From an uncultured Clostridia bacterium (GTDB lineage: Bacteria > Bacillota_A > Clostridia > Christensenellales > CAG-138), in the NCBI GenBank assembly GCA_946623765.1, contig CAMORL010000036.1, positions 1 to 12,593 on the forward strand: DNA of 12,593 nt, in the 5' to 3' direction. Each line of letters opens with the position of its first letter. The stretch's first letter is position 1. Made by a program: the position numbers and the translations under genes. A model generated the notes under the pieces. It did not search any database, was not told the DNA's origin, and was given only the letters and a program-made list of their open reading frames with translations. Shown piece by piece: positions 1 through 6,798 of this stretch.

Positions 1-16
1 CTATTTCGCACCCGTC

Positions 17-42
17 CTGCAAATAGCGCCTGTCATTTGCAG
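17..42. repeat. Perfect 8-bp inverted repeat upstream of flotillin
   Basis: CTGCAAAT at 17-24 and ATTTGCAG at 35-42 are exact reverse complements separated by 10 bases. No T-run follows on either strand, so it does not look like an intrinsic terminator. It could be an operator or the remains of a control element for a gene beyond the left edge. The rest of the 148 bases before the flotillin gene holds only a weak promoter candidate (TTCGCA at 54-59, TAAGAT at 76-81, 16-base spacer) and no recognisable gene. Confidence 0.45.
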
Positions 43-148
43 AAGGCTTCCCTTTCGCAAATACGGCGGCCGCGGTAAGATAGACCCGTAAACAAGAGGC
101 GGAGCGATCCGCCGGAACACAGAGGGACGAAAGAAAGGAGAGAGAAAC

Positions 149-1708
149 ATGGGTTTCATTGCACAGCATGCTTGGCTGATCGCCGGCATCGTCATCGCCG
201 CGGTCGCCGTCATTATCATCATCGTCAGCGGATACGTCAAAGCGCCCCCGGACAAGGCGTTCATCATCTCCGGCATCAAGAAGCAGCCGAAGATCCTGAT
301 CGGACGGGCGGGTATCAAGCTCCCCTTCCTGGAGAGAAAGGACACGCTGGTCCTGAAGCAGATCAGCATCGACATCAAGACGAACGGCTACGTGCCGACG
401 CTCGACTTCATCGGCGTGGACATTGACGCGGTCGCAAAGGTGCGGCTGAAGACCGATCCGGAAGGCATCAAGATCGCGATGAAGAACTTCCTCAATATGT
501 CCGAGGAATCGATCACGAAAGCGCTGACGGACTCTCTGCAGGGCAACATGCGTGAGATCATCGGTACGGTCAAGCTGAAGGAGCTGAACACGGACCGCAA
601 GAAATTCGGCGACGAGGTGCAGCAGAAAGCGCAGACCGACATGAATGCCCTCGGCGTGGAGATCATCTCCTGCAACATTCAGAAGATCGAAGACGAAAAG
701 GGTCTCATCGTTGCCCTCGGTCAGGACAACATGTCCCAGATTCAGAAGGACGCTTCGATTGCAAAGGCGCAGGCGGAGCGCGACGTGGCGATCGCCGAAG
801 CGGAAGCAAAGCGCATGGCGAACGAAGCGCAGGTCGCGGCGCAGACCGAGATCGCATCGCGTCAGAACGAACTCAGAATCCGCGAAGCGGAGCTGAAGAG
901 AGCATCCGACCAGAAGCAGGCGGAAGCCGACGCCGCGTATGAGATCCAGCAGCAGGAGCAGCGCAAGACCATCGAAGTCGCCACGGCAAACGCGAACATT
1001 GCGCGCCAGGAACGCGAGATCGAGCTGAAGAAGAAGGACGTCGAAGTCACCGAACAGACGCTCGAAGCGGAGATCAAGAAGAAGGCGGAAGCGGAGAAGT
1101 TCGCACGTCAGCAGAAGGCGGAGGCGGAACTCTTCGAACGGCAGCGCAAGGCGGAAGCGGAGAAGTTCGAACGTGAAAAAGCGGCGGAGATCCGCAGGAT
1201 CCACGCAGAGGCGGAGAAGTTCGAACGCGAGAAGGAAGCCGAGGCGCAGCGCGTACAGGCGGAAGCCGCAAAGTACGCGAAGATGCAGGAGGCCGAAGGC
1301 ATCAAGGCGGTCGGTGAAGCGGAAGCGGCGGCGATCGAAGCCCGCGGCATCGCGGAGGCGGAGGCGCTCGAAAAGAAGGCCGAAGCCATGAAGAAATACG
1401 GTCAGGCGGCAATGATGGAAATGATTGTGAAAGCGCTCCCCGAAATGGCGGCGTCGATCGCAAAGCCTTTGGAATCCATCGACAAGGTAACCATCATCGA
1501 CGGCGGTCACGGCGGAAGCGGTGTGGACTCGATGGGAAGCTTCGTCCCGAGCGTGCTCGCCCGCACGATCGAAACGATGAAGGAAGTCACCGGACTGGAT
1601 CTTGTGGACATCATGAAAGCCGGTACCTACGACGCAAAGGTCAACCGCAACGTCACGGTGCAGGGCGATCCGCAGGGCGCGGTGAAAACCGTCCTGAACG
1701 AAGAATAA
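149..1708 (+). CDS. floT: Flotillin-like SPFH-domain membrane scaffold protein (519 aa)
   Basis: Flotillins are membrane-anchored scaffold proteins that oligomerise into fluid or raft-like membrane domains and organise signalling and wall-synthesis proteins. Residues 8-28 form one hydrophobic segment at the N-terminus. An SPFH/band-7 domain covers about 30-190. A long Ala/Glu/Lys/Arg-rich coiled coil covers about 190-410 and includes a clear AEAEKF repeat block. A glycine-rich IDGGHGGSG stretch lies near 450, with a short C-terminal region after it. The length is close to the roughly 509 residues of Bacillus subtilis FloT, well above the shorter FloA type. The ATG at 149 has AAAGGAG at 134-140, 8 bases upstream. 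A strong terminator follows directly, so the gene looks monocistronic. No NfeD-type partner, which often accompanies FloT, lies downstream; upstream cannot be seen. The family call is firm, but FloT versus the broader YqiK group is less so. Confidence 0.93.
   Translation: MGFIAQHAWLIAGIVIAAVAVIIIIVSGYVKAPPDKAFIISGIKKQPKILIGRAGIKLPFLERKDTLVLKQISIDIKTNGYVPTLDFIGVDIDAVAKVRLKTDPEGIKIAMKNFLNMSEESITKALTDSLQGNMREIIGTVKLKELNTDRKKFGDEVQQKAQTDMNALGVEIISCNIQKIEDEKGLIVALGQDNMSQIQKDASIAKAQAERDVAIAEAEAKRMANEAQVAAQTEIASRQNELRIREAELKRASDQKQAEADAAYEIQQQEQRKTIEVATANANIARQEREIELKKKDVEVTEQTLEAEIKKKAEAEKFARQQKAEAELFERQRKAEAEKFEREKAAEIRRIHAEAEKFEREKEAEAQRVQAEAAKYAKMQEAEGIKAVGEAEAAAIEARGIAEAEALEKKAEAMKKYGQAAMMEMIVKALPEMAASIAKPLESIDKVTIIDGGHGGSGVDSMGSFVPSVLARTIETMKEVTGLDLVDIMKAGTYDAKVNRNVTVQGDPQGAVKTVLNEE
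1085..1318 (+). repeat. Tandem coiled-coil repeats in flotillin (AEAEKF units)
   Basis: Residues 313-390 carry six repeats beginning with AEA or AEG at residues 313, 324, 335, 353, 371 and 382, giving spacings of 11, 11, 18, 18 and 11. The spacing of 18 equals 11 plus 7, which fits a coiled coil built of hendecads with heptad insertions. The repetition is also visible in the DNA, where blocks resembling GCGGAAGCGGAGAAGTTC recur, so it probably arose by internal duplication. Confidence 0.75.
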
Positions 1709-1719
1709 CCGCATAACGC

Positions 1720-1754
1720 AAAGGATCCTCCCGTCCGCGGGAGGATCCTTTTTT
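1720..1754 (+). terminator. Strong intrinsic terminator of the flotillin gene
   Basis: A perfect 14-bp stem (1720-1733 with 1738-1751) closes a 4-base TCCG loop and runs into a T-run ending at 1754, 11 bases after the flotillin stop. The arm also starts with three A residues, so the minus strand reads the same stem into only three T residues; it may weakly stop transcription of the convergent NlpC/P60 gene. No separate clear minus-strand terminator was found in 1755-1848, which otherwise appears empty. Confidence 0.92.
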
Positions 1755-1848
1755 ATCCGTTGAACTGCTGCATTCGCCAAACGGAACGGTGCGTGCGAAG
1801 CTCCCCGCAAAGGGAGGCGTCTTTCCGTCGCCTTTCCGCGCCGCAGGC

Positions 1849-3585
1849 TCAATCCCAGATGCGGTACGCCATCAGGAAGTGTTCCTGCCAGTACTGTCTC
1901 TTGGTGATGTCGTTCTCCGTGATGCGGACCTTGCCGCTGGAGGACGACGCGTCGATCATGTGTCCGTCGCCGAGGTAGATGCCGACGTGACCGCTGTCCA
2001 GCGTTTCGCCCTGGAACACCATGATGTCGCCGCGCTTCAGTTCGCCCATCGTATTGATGCGTTTATATTTGGAGCAGGTGCGCCAGATGATACTGGTCAT
2101 GTACGCCTGCTTGATTCCCGCCTGGTTCAGGCACCAGTAAACGAAGCCGGAGCAGTCGAACGCGTCCGGACCCTTCGCTCCGCGCACGTATGGGCAGCCG
2201 AGCTTCGATTCCGCGATCTCGATCAGCTTTTCGACGCCCCTGCGTTTGCCCTCCGGATCGGGCTTCGGCGTCGGGGTGTTCTTTCCGGGCTTCGGCGTCG
2301 GCGTCTGTTTGTCGGCGGAGACCGCCGCTTCCTTCGCTTTGTCGCTGTTCAGCTGTTCCAGCGTATTCGGATTGATCTCGCCGTCCTGCGCTATGCCGTT
2401 GCGCTTCTGAAACGCTCTCACGGCGTCTGCAGTGGTTTCTCCGTAATAGCCGGTCACTTGGTTCGCACGTATGTATCCGAGCTGATTGAGCCGTTTCTGC
2501 GCGTCCCTGACGCCTGTGCCGCTCATGCCGATCCGCATTGCAAACGGAATCGCAGCGTCGGCATAAAGCAGGTCTGTCGTTGCGGGACCGAGGCAGCCGT
2601 CCCGTACAAGACCGTTCGCCTCCTGAAACAGCTTGATTGCCGAAACCGTCCTGTCGTCCATTCTGCCTTTGCACTCGTAGTTTTTGTCGAGATACCCGAG
2701 GCTCTGCAGCTGCTTCTGGAACGGAATGATGCTGTCGTCCGCGTCGCCGGATTTGAAGTAGTTGCCGACGACGTCGCCGGAATACAGGGTGTTCATCGTC
2801 TTCGCCTCGACCCTGCCGTCCACCTTCAGCCGGTTCATACTCTGAAACATCCGCACCGCCGCGGCGGTCTTTTCGCCGAACGTGCCGCTGCGGCTTGCCG
2901 CGTCGAGATAGCCGAGTTCATACAGCCGATCCTGCACCTCTCTGACGTCTTGTCCTTCGTCGCCCTCCTGCATTACGAACACCGCTGCGCCGCCTCCGAC
3001 GAGGGCCGCATAGGTCTGCTCGTTCAGCACGCCGTCCGGCGTGAGCCCGTTATGGCGCTGGAAGTTCATGAGCGCCTCATACACCTGGTTTTCAAACGTG
3101 TCGGTCGGCTCGTCCGGCTCCAGATACCCGAGGTCCATCAGCTTCGTCTGCACGTCTAAAATCAGCAGATCGGAATCCCCCTTATGAAAGGTTCTTCCGG
3201 AAAGATAATCGGTCTGCGCCGTCGGCTCCGGCGAAATCGCCGGTTCCGGCGTTTCTTCCGCTTCCGGTTCCGCGGTCGGTTCCGGCGTCGGTTCCGGCGT
3301 CGTTTGCGCTTCGACCGGTTCGATCTCCACGACCGTTTCTTCCTGCGCTTCCGGTTCGGCGGTCGCAGGGGTCGGCGTTTCCGCCGCCGTGGGTTCCGGC
3401 GTGAGAGGATCCTGCGCTTCTGCCGTCTTTTGCCCGATCTGCGAGCGCAAAAACAGCACGCCGCCCGCAGCGGCTGCGCCGATCAGCACGACCGCGGCGA
3501 TCACGATCAGGATGCTGCGTATTCTTTTTTGCTTCCGGCGGCGTTTTTTGCTGCCCTTGCCGGAGGTTGCACGCGGTTTTTCCAT
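1849..3585 (-). CDS. Membrane-anchored NlpC/P60 peptidoglycan hydrolase with four peptidoglycan-binding repeats (578 aa)
   Basis: Probably a cell-wall endopeptidase cutting stem peptides outside the membrane. The order is: a basic cytoplasmic stub; a hydrophobic segment at 25-47 (signal anchor, or uncleaved signal peptide since no clear cleavage site is seen); a Pro/Glu/Thr-rich linker at about 58-125; four PG_binding_1-like repeats at about 135-195, 207-268, 279-341 and 352-412, each with an LGYL or LGYI motif and an aromatic FQ helix; a second TPTPKP linker at 427-442; and a C-terminal NlpC/P60 domain. The catalytic Cys is C478 in DCSGF and the catalytic His is H533 in GHVGIYLG. The usual third polar residue (IHAS) appears as D545 in MIDAS. 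The ATG at 3585 has GAGGAAG at 3591-3597. It lies 66 bases after the WYL gene with no convincing promoter between, so cotranscription with mreB and the WYL gene is likely. Confidence 0.93.
   Translation of the reverse strand: MEKPRATSGKGSKKRRRKQKRIRSILIVIAAVVLIGAAAAGGVLFLRSQIGQKTAEAQDPLTPEPTAAETPTPATAEPEAQEETVVEIEPVEAQTTPEPTPEPTAEPEAEETPEPAISPEPTAQTDYLSGRTFHKGDSDLLILDVQTKLMDLGYLEPDEPTDTFENQVYEALMNFQRHNGLTPDGVLNEQTYAALVGGGAAVFVMQEGDEGQDVREVQDRLYELGYLDAASRSGTFGEKTAAAVRMFQSMNRLKVDGRVEAKTMNTLYSGDVVGNYFKSGDADDSIIPFQKQLQSLGYLDKNYECKGRMDDRTVSAIKLFQEANGLVRDGCLGPATTDLLYADAAIPFAMRIGMSGTGVRDAQKRLNQLGYIRANQVTGYYGETTADAVRAFQKRNGIAQDGEINPNTLEQLNSDKAKEAAVSADKQTPTPKPGKNTPTPKPDPEGKRRGVEKLIEIAESKLGCPYVRGAKGPDAFDCSGFVYWCLNQAGIKQAYMTSIIWRTCSKYKRINTMGELKRGDIMVFQGETLDSGHVGIYLGDGHMIDASSSSGKVRITENDITKRQYWQEHFLMAYRIWD
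3211..3414 (-). repeat. Low-complexity Pro/Glu/Thr linker region
   Basis: This part of the NlpC/P60 gene encodes residues 58-125, rich in PEPT and PEA units. In the DNA it shows short tandem copies of a GGTTCCGGCGTC-like unit. Such linkers typically carry a domain across the cell wall. The repeats make slippage and length variation between strains likely. Confidence 0.7.
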
Positions 3586-3651
3586 GATGCCTTCCTCACT
3601 TCATACGATAGCACGGAACTGTGTCGGAAATGCGGTAAAACTCAAAACAAA

Positions 3652-4620
3652 TCAGCCTTGCGGATAGGTCGACAGCGCCGAAAGCAGCTCCTCGCGGATC
3701 TGCGCTCTGCGCCACGCCGGAGCAAGCAGCGTCGTATGCTTGAGATTGCCCACCAAAAACCGGTGTACCAGTTCCCACGGCGCGTCGATCTCCGCACGGA
3801 TCGTTTCGCCCTCCGGACGCATGCGTACGTCCTCTCCGAACGAATCCAGAAGCTCGCCGGTCAGATGTCCGGCGCAGAGCACGGTATGCGTCTCTCTGAC
3901 GTCGGTATGGTAGATCGTGCGGTTCACATACGCCGCAACGTCCAGCCCGTCCCTGCACTCGATCAGCGTTTCGGCGCCGCGCGCGGGCTGATCGGTGACG
4001 GTCACGTTTTCCATAAGATCGCAGCGATAGTGCAGCAGCCGTCCGTAGCCGGAAATGGACACGATTGCATAGTAATATCCGTCCGCAAGGAACAGCGCAT
4101 ACGGCGAAACCGAAAACGGCGTTTCCCGCTGCGGAATCTTTTTGCCGTCCGTGCCGACGACCGCGTAAAGAAAGCTGATCTGCACCTTGCGTTCGATCGC
4201 CTCCTTGATGCGGTCGAGCGTCTCAAACACCGCAGCCGGCTGCCGTCCCGCAGCGGCTTCCGATACATAGACCGGAACCGGATCCTGCAGCCTTGCGATC
4301 TCCTCCTCCGAACGCTCGGATCGCGGCGCGCGAAGATACGCGTCCAGCGCGACGGGGTTGTGTTCATGCAAAACGCTGCCCGCGTCCGCCTTGAGATAGT
4401 ACCCCTTGCCGTTTTCCTGGTAGGTGGAAAGCGGGAACCCCATCTCCTGCAGCAGCAGAAGATTGCGTCCGACCGCCTTGCGTTCGGCGATCATGCCGTA
4501 ATCCGCCTCAAGATATTCGATGATATGCCGCGTGGACAGCGGATTCGCCTTGCCCGCGTGCTGTTCCAGCACTCTGAGAATGCAGAGCGACAATGCTTTT
4601 TTTCCCTTTGTTTCCGACAT
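3652..4620 (-). CDS. WYL-domain transcriptional regulator (322 aa)
   Basis: A DNA-binding regulator whose WYL domain is thought to sense a ligand, often a nucleic acid or nucleotide. Residues about 9-77 form a winged helix-turn-helix ending in a YYLK wing. Residues about 135-212 fit the WYL domain, with SPYALFLADGYYYAI followed by a YRCDLM strand. Residues about 245-315 resemble the C-terminal WCX extension. The ATG at 4620 is preceded by GGGGAG at 4627-4632, spacing 6, and that site abuts the mreB stop codon. Only 12 bases separate the genes, which indicates translational and transcriptional coupling to mreB. Its position between an actin-like scaffold and a wall hydrolase suggests control of envelope genes or of its own operon; that role is inference. 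The family assignment is good, but the target and ligand are unknown. Confidence 0.88.
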   Translation of the reverse strand: MSETKGKKALSLCILRVLEQHAGKANPLSTRHIIEYLEADYGMIAERKAVGRNLLLLQEMGFPLSTYQENGKGYYLKADAGSVLHEHNPVALDAYLRAPRSERSEEEIARLQDPVPVYVSEAAAGRQPAAVFETLDRIKEAIERKVQISFLYAVVGTDGKKIPQRETPFSVSPYALFLADGYYYAIVSISGYGRLLHYRCDLMENVTVTDQPARGAETLIECRDGLDVAAYVNRTIYHTDVRETHTVLCAGHLTGELLDSFGEDVRMRPEGETIRAEIDAPWELVHRFLVGNLKHTTLLAPAWRRAQIREELLSALSTYPQG

Positions 4621-4632
4621 TGCGATCTCCCC

Positions 4633-5670
4633 TTAATCCTCGTAATAATCACCGCGGCGATAGTCGTACAAAACGCCTTCGTATTTCTTCGGCTCCTCGA
4701 GCACCTTGCCGCAGCCGATCGCGACGCACGCGACCGGATCCTCCGCAACGTAGCACGGAACGCCGATCTGCTCCGCAATATACTGATCCAGACCGAACAG
4801 CTGCGCGCCGCCCCCGGTCAGAACGATCCCGCGGGTGGCGATGTCGCCGGAAAGCTCCGGCGGCGTCTGTTCGAGCGTGTCCTTCAACGCCTCCGCGATC
4901 GACAGAAGCGGCTCCGCAAGCGCGAACGTGAGTTCGTTGCTGCCGAGCTCCATGGAGATCGGAAGCCCGCCGCCGAGCGATCTTCCGTGCACTTCCATCT
5001 TAAGCTCGTCCTTGCGCGGGAAGGCGGACGCATACGCGATTTTCAACTCCTCCGCGGCGCGCGTTCCGATGACGACGCCGTGCTGCCGCTTCAGATACCG
5101 TACGATGGCAGCGTCGAATTTGTCTCCGCCGACGCGCAGCGAATCATGCCGCACCGCCTTGCCCATCGAGGTCACGACCATGTCGCAGGTGCCCGCGCCG
5201 ATGTCCAGAACGATATTCGCCTTCGGCTCCGTGATGTCCAGCCCCGCGCCGATCGCCGCCGCCACGGGCTCTTCGAGCAGGAAGGTGTAGCGCGCGCCTG
5301 CGCCTTCGGTCGTTTCAATAACCGCGCGTTTTTCCACTTCGGTTGCCATCGACGGGACCGCGACGACCGCACGCGGTTTGAAGAAGATGCGGCTGCCGAC
5401 GATGCGGTTGAAAAACAGCGTCAGCATGCGCTCCGTCGCATCGAAATTCGCAACCACGCCGTCCTGCATCGGACGGACGATCATCAGATTTTCCGGAGCT
5501 CTTCCGACAAGCTCCTTCGCATCCTGACCGATCGCAGCGAGCTTGCCCGTGCCGCGCTCCACCGCCGCGATGTTCGGCTCACGGAGAACGATGCCCTTGC
5601 CGCGCACATACGCAAGCACGTTGCTTGTTCCGAGATCCAACCCGATATCCGATGAATGAAACAGTCCCAT
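4633..5670 (-). CDS. mreB: MreB/Mbl-family actin-like cell-shape protein (345 aa)
   Basis: MreB-family ATPases polymerise under the membrane and guide lateral wall synthesis. The protein shows the actin-fold phosphate-1 loop DLGTSN at 12-17, EEPVAAAIGAG at 133-143, phosphate-2 DIGAGTCD at 156-163, the adenosine motif TGGGAQLFGLD at 285-295, and the terminal DPVACVAIGCGK. The length is normal for MreB. The start at 5670 is chosen over upstream in-frame codons because AAAGGA lies at 5676-5681, 5 bases before it, and the conserved N-terminus begins there. Phosphate-2 is diverged from the usual DIGGGT. No mreC or mreD is adjacent; instead a WYL regulator and an NlpC/P60 hydrolase follow, which suggests a second MreB paralogue rather than the mreBCD locus. 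Whether it is functionally MreB or Mbl cannot be decided here. Confidence 0.92.
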   Translation of the reverse strand: MGLFHSSDIGLDLGTSNVLAYVRGKGIVLREPNIAAVERGTGKLAAIGQDAKELVGRAPENLMIVRPMQDGVVANFDATERMLTLFFNRIVGSRIFFKPRAVVAVPSMATEVEKRAVIETTEGAGARYTFLLEEPVAAAIGAGLDITEPKANIVLDIGAGTCDMVVTSMGKAVRHDSLRVGGDKFDAAIVRYLKRQHGVVIGTRAAEELKIAYASAFPRKDELKMEVHGRSLGGGLPISMELGSNELTFALAEPLLSIAEALKDTLEQTPPELSGDIATRGIVLTGGGAQLFGLDQYIAEQIGVPCYVAEDPVACVAIGCGKVLEEPKKYEGVLYDYRRGDYYED

Positions 5671-5686
5671 AAAAATCCTTTCGCCG

Positions 5687-5725
5687 ATGGTACGGCATAC
5701 TGTACTTGTACCATAATTGTACCAT
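5687..5725. promoter_or_regulatory. GTAC-core repeat cluster, candidate operator in the mreB-engB divergent region
   Basis: TTGTACCAT occurs twice, at 5706-5714 and 5717-5725, with an 11-base period, about one helical turn. An inverted ATGGTAC lies at 5687-5693. GTAC occurs four times in this stretch, at 5690, 5702, 5708 and 5719. The second direct repeat covers the -10 element proposed for mreB, so a bound protein would block that promoter. The WYL regulator encoded two genes downstream is a natural candidate, but that is inference. Confidence 0.5.
5716..5724 (-). promoter_or_regulatory. Extended -10 promoter of the mreB cluster
   Basis: Read on the minus strand this is TGGTACAAT, an extended -10 (TGn plus TACAAT). 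No good -35 hexamer is found 16-18 bases upstream. Transcription would begin near 5709 and give a leader of about 39 bases carrying the mreB ribosome binding site. Confidence 0.45.
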
Positions 5726-5766
5726 GTTGTTTTCCAAAACCGATGACGAAAGTGTAAACGAATATC

Positions 5767-5795
5767 TTGCGAAATGTGAATTTTCAAGCTATACT
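5767..5795 (+). promoter_or_regulatory. Promoter of engB, apparently giving a leaderless transcript
   Basis: TTGCGA at 5767-5772 and TATACT at 5790-5795 are separated by exactly 17 bases. Only 6 bases lie between the -10 element and the engB ATG at 5802, so transcription should begin at or next to the start codon. No Shine-Dalgarno sequence is seen before the ATG, which agrees with a leaderless message. Confidence 0.55.
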
Positions 5796-5801
5796 GGGCA
5801 T

Positions 5802-6425
5802 ATGGAAGAACAATTTGTCATCAAACAGGCGGAATTCGTCACAAGTTCCGGCACGGAGGGCAGCTACCCCGCGCCGCTTCCGTGCGAGATCGCGATCGTC
5901 GGAAAATCGAACGTCGGCAAATCCAGCCTCATCAACCGGCTCTGCAACAATCAGAAGCTGGCAAAAACCTCCGCAAGTCCCGGCAAGACGCGTCTGGTCA
6001 ATTTCTTTCTGCTGAACCGGTCGATGTACCTTGTCGATCTGCCTGGCTACGGGTTTGCAAAGGCGTCGAAGGCGGAGCAGAAAAGCTGGGGCGAGCTTCT
6101 TGACCGCTACCTTTCGAGCGGGCGGGTGAAGCACATCCTGATGCTCATCGACATCCGCCATGCGCCCACGCAGGACGATCTGCAGATGTTCCGCTACCTG
6201 ATCTATTACGGCATTCCCTATACGCTCGTCGCCACCAAGGCGGACAAGATCGCAAAGTCCAAGTGCCGTCACGAAGCGAACCTGCGCGCAAAGGAGCTCG
6301 GCGCGCCGCCGTTTGCGATTCCGTACTCGTCGGAATCCGGCGAAGGAAAGGCGGAACTGCTGCAAAGAATCGGGCAGATCTGCCGGGATTGCATGCCGCG
6401 CGAAAAAGAATCTGCGGAAGAATAA
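5802..6425 (+). CDS. engB: EngB/YsxC ribosome-biogenesis GTPase (207 aa)
   Basis: EngB (YihA/YsxC) is a GTP-binding protein needed for late assembly of the 50S ribosomal subunit. The motifs are G1 GKSNVGKS at 34-41, the family PGKT and NFF segment carrying the G2 threonine, G3 DLPGYGFAKA, G4 TKAD and a G5-like SSESGEGK. The open frame extends upstream to TTG at 5706, but the ATG at 5802 gives the usual family length of about 200 residues and the expected N-terminus; the upstream codons have no ribosome binding site either. The gene is divergent from mreB. It ends without a visible terminator, so some transcription may run into the zinc-ribbon gene 76 bases on, which also has its own promoter. 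The identity is firm; the exact start is less certain. Confidence 0.95.
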   Translation: MEEQFVIKQAEFVTSSGTEGSYPAPLPCEIAIVGKSNVGKSSLINRLCNNQKLAKTSASPGKTRLVNFFLLNRSMYLVDLPGYGFAKASKAEQKSWGELLDRYLSSGRVKHILMLIDIRHAPTQDDLQMFRYLIYYGIPYTLVATKADKIAKSKCRHEANLRAKELGAPPFAIPYSSESGEGKAELLQRIGQICRDCMPREKESAEE

Positions 6426-6434
6426 AAAAAGGGC

Positions 6435-6463
6435 TTGACAGGAGCCGTGTTCCTTTGCATACT
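6435..6463 (+). promoter_or_regulatory. Promoter of the zinc-ribbon gene
   Basis: A perfect TTGACA at 6435-6440 is followed after 17 bases by CATACT at 6458-6463; an alternative -10, TACTAT, starts at 6460 with a 19-base spacer. The predicted start lies near 6470, giving a leader of about 32 bases. Confidence 0.6.
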
Positions 6464-6501
6464 ATGCTGTGAAATCAACAAGCGAGGTATGATAAAACGC
6501 T

Positions 6502-6798
6502 ATGCTCAAGAAATGCCCGATTTGTGAACTGAATTATATCCGCGGCACGGAGACCATGTGCCGCGTCTGCGCAGCGGAACGCACGAAGCGTCACGCGCCG
6601 AAAGCCGAGAACGAGATCATTATGTGCAGCGAATGCGGCGAAAACCCCGCGCTGCCGGGTCACGATCTCTGTGAGGAATGCCTGAAGGAACAGAAGCGTC
6701 AGGCAAACCTCGAAGTCCTCGCCGACAAGATCCGTGCCGACGAGGCGGAGGATCCTTTGGAAGAGGATCTTTCCGACCAGGACGGGGACGACGAATAA
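6502..6798 (+). CDS. Small protein with two zinc ribbons (98 aa), function unknown
   Basis: The protein has four CxxC knuckles: C5/C8, C20/C23, C42/C45 and C57/C60. The first and second pairs are separated by 11 residues, and so are the third and fourth, which gives two similar four-cysteine zinc ribbons, probably from a duplication. The last third is strongly acidic and ends in a DQDGDDE-type tail, which argues against simple nucleic-acid binding through charge. The N-terminal ribbon loosely recalls small zinc-ribbon proteins of Firmicutes flagellar loci (YvyF type), but the rest does not match and no flagellar gene is near. It has its own consensus-like promoter, a GAGG ribosome binding site at 6484-6487 that is rather far (14 bases) from the ATG, and an efficient terminator. 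It could be a protein-protein adaptor or a regulator; no function is assigned. Confidence 0.85.
   Translation: MLKKCPICELNYIRGTETMCRVCAAERTKRHAPKAENEIIMCSECGENPALPGHDLCEECLKEQKRQANLEVLADKIRADEAEDPLEEDLSDQDGDDE

Noticed and set aside
1085..1318. Short repeated DNA blocks resembling a repeat array
   Set aside because: They are in-frame coiled-coil codons within the flotillin gene with irregular 33- and 54-base spacing, not a CRISPR array.
1789..3159. A 456-codon open frame on the plus strand
   Set aside because: It is antisense to the NlpC/P60 gene, with composition typical of an antisense frame and no family resemblance.
3184..5655. An 823-codon open frame on the plus strand
   Set aside because: It is antisense to the NlpC/P60, WYL and mreB genes, whose domains are all recognisable. 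Its product is Arg-rich low-complexity sequence with no known motif, and it arises from G+C-rich codon bias.
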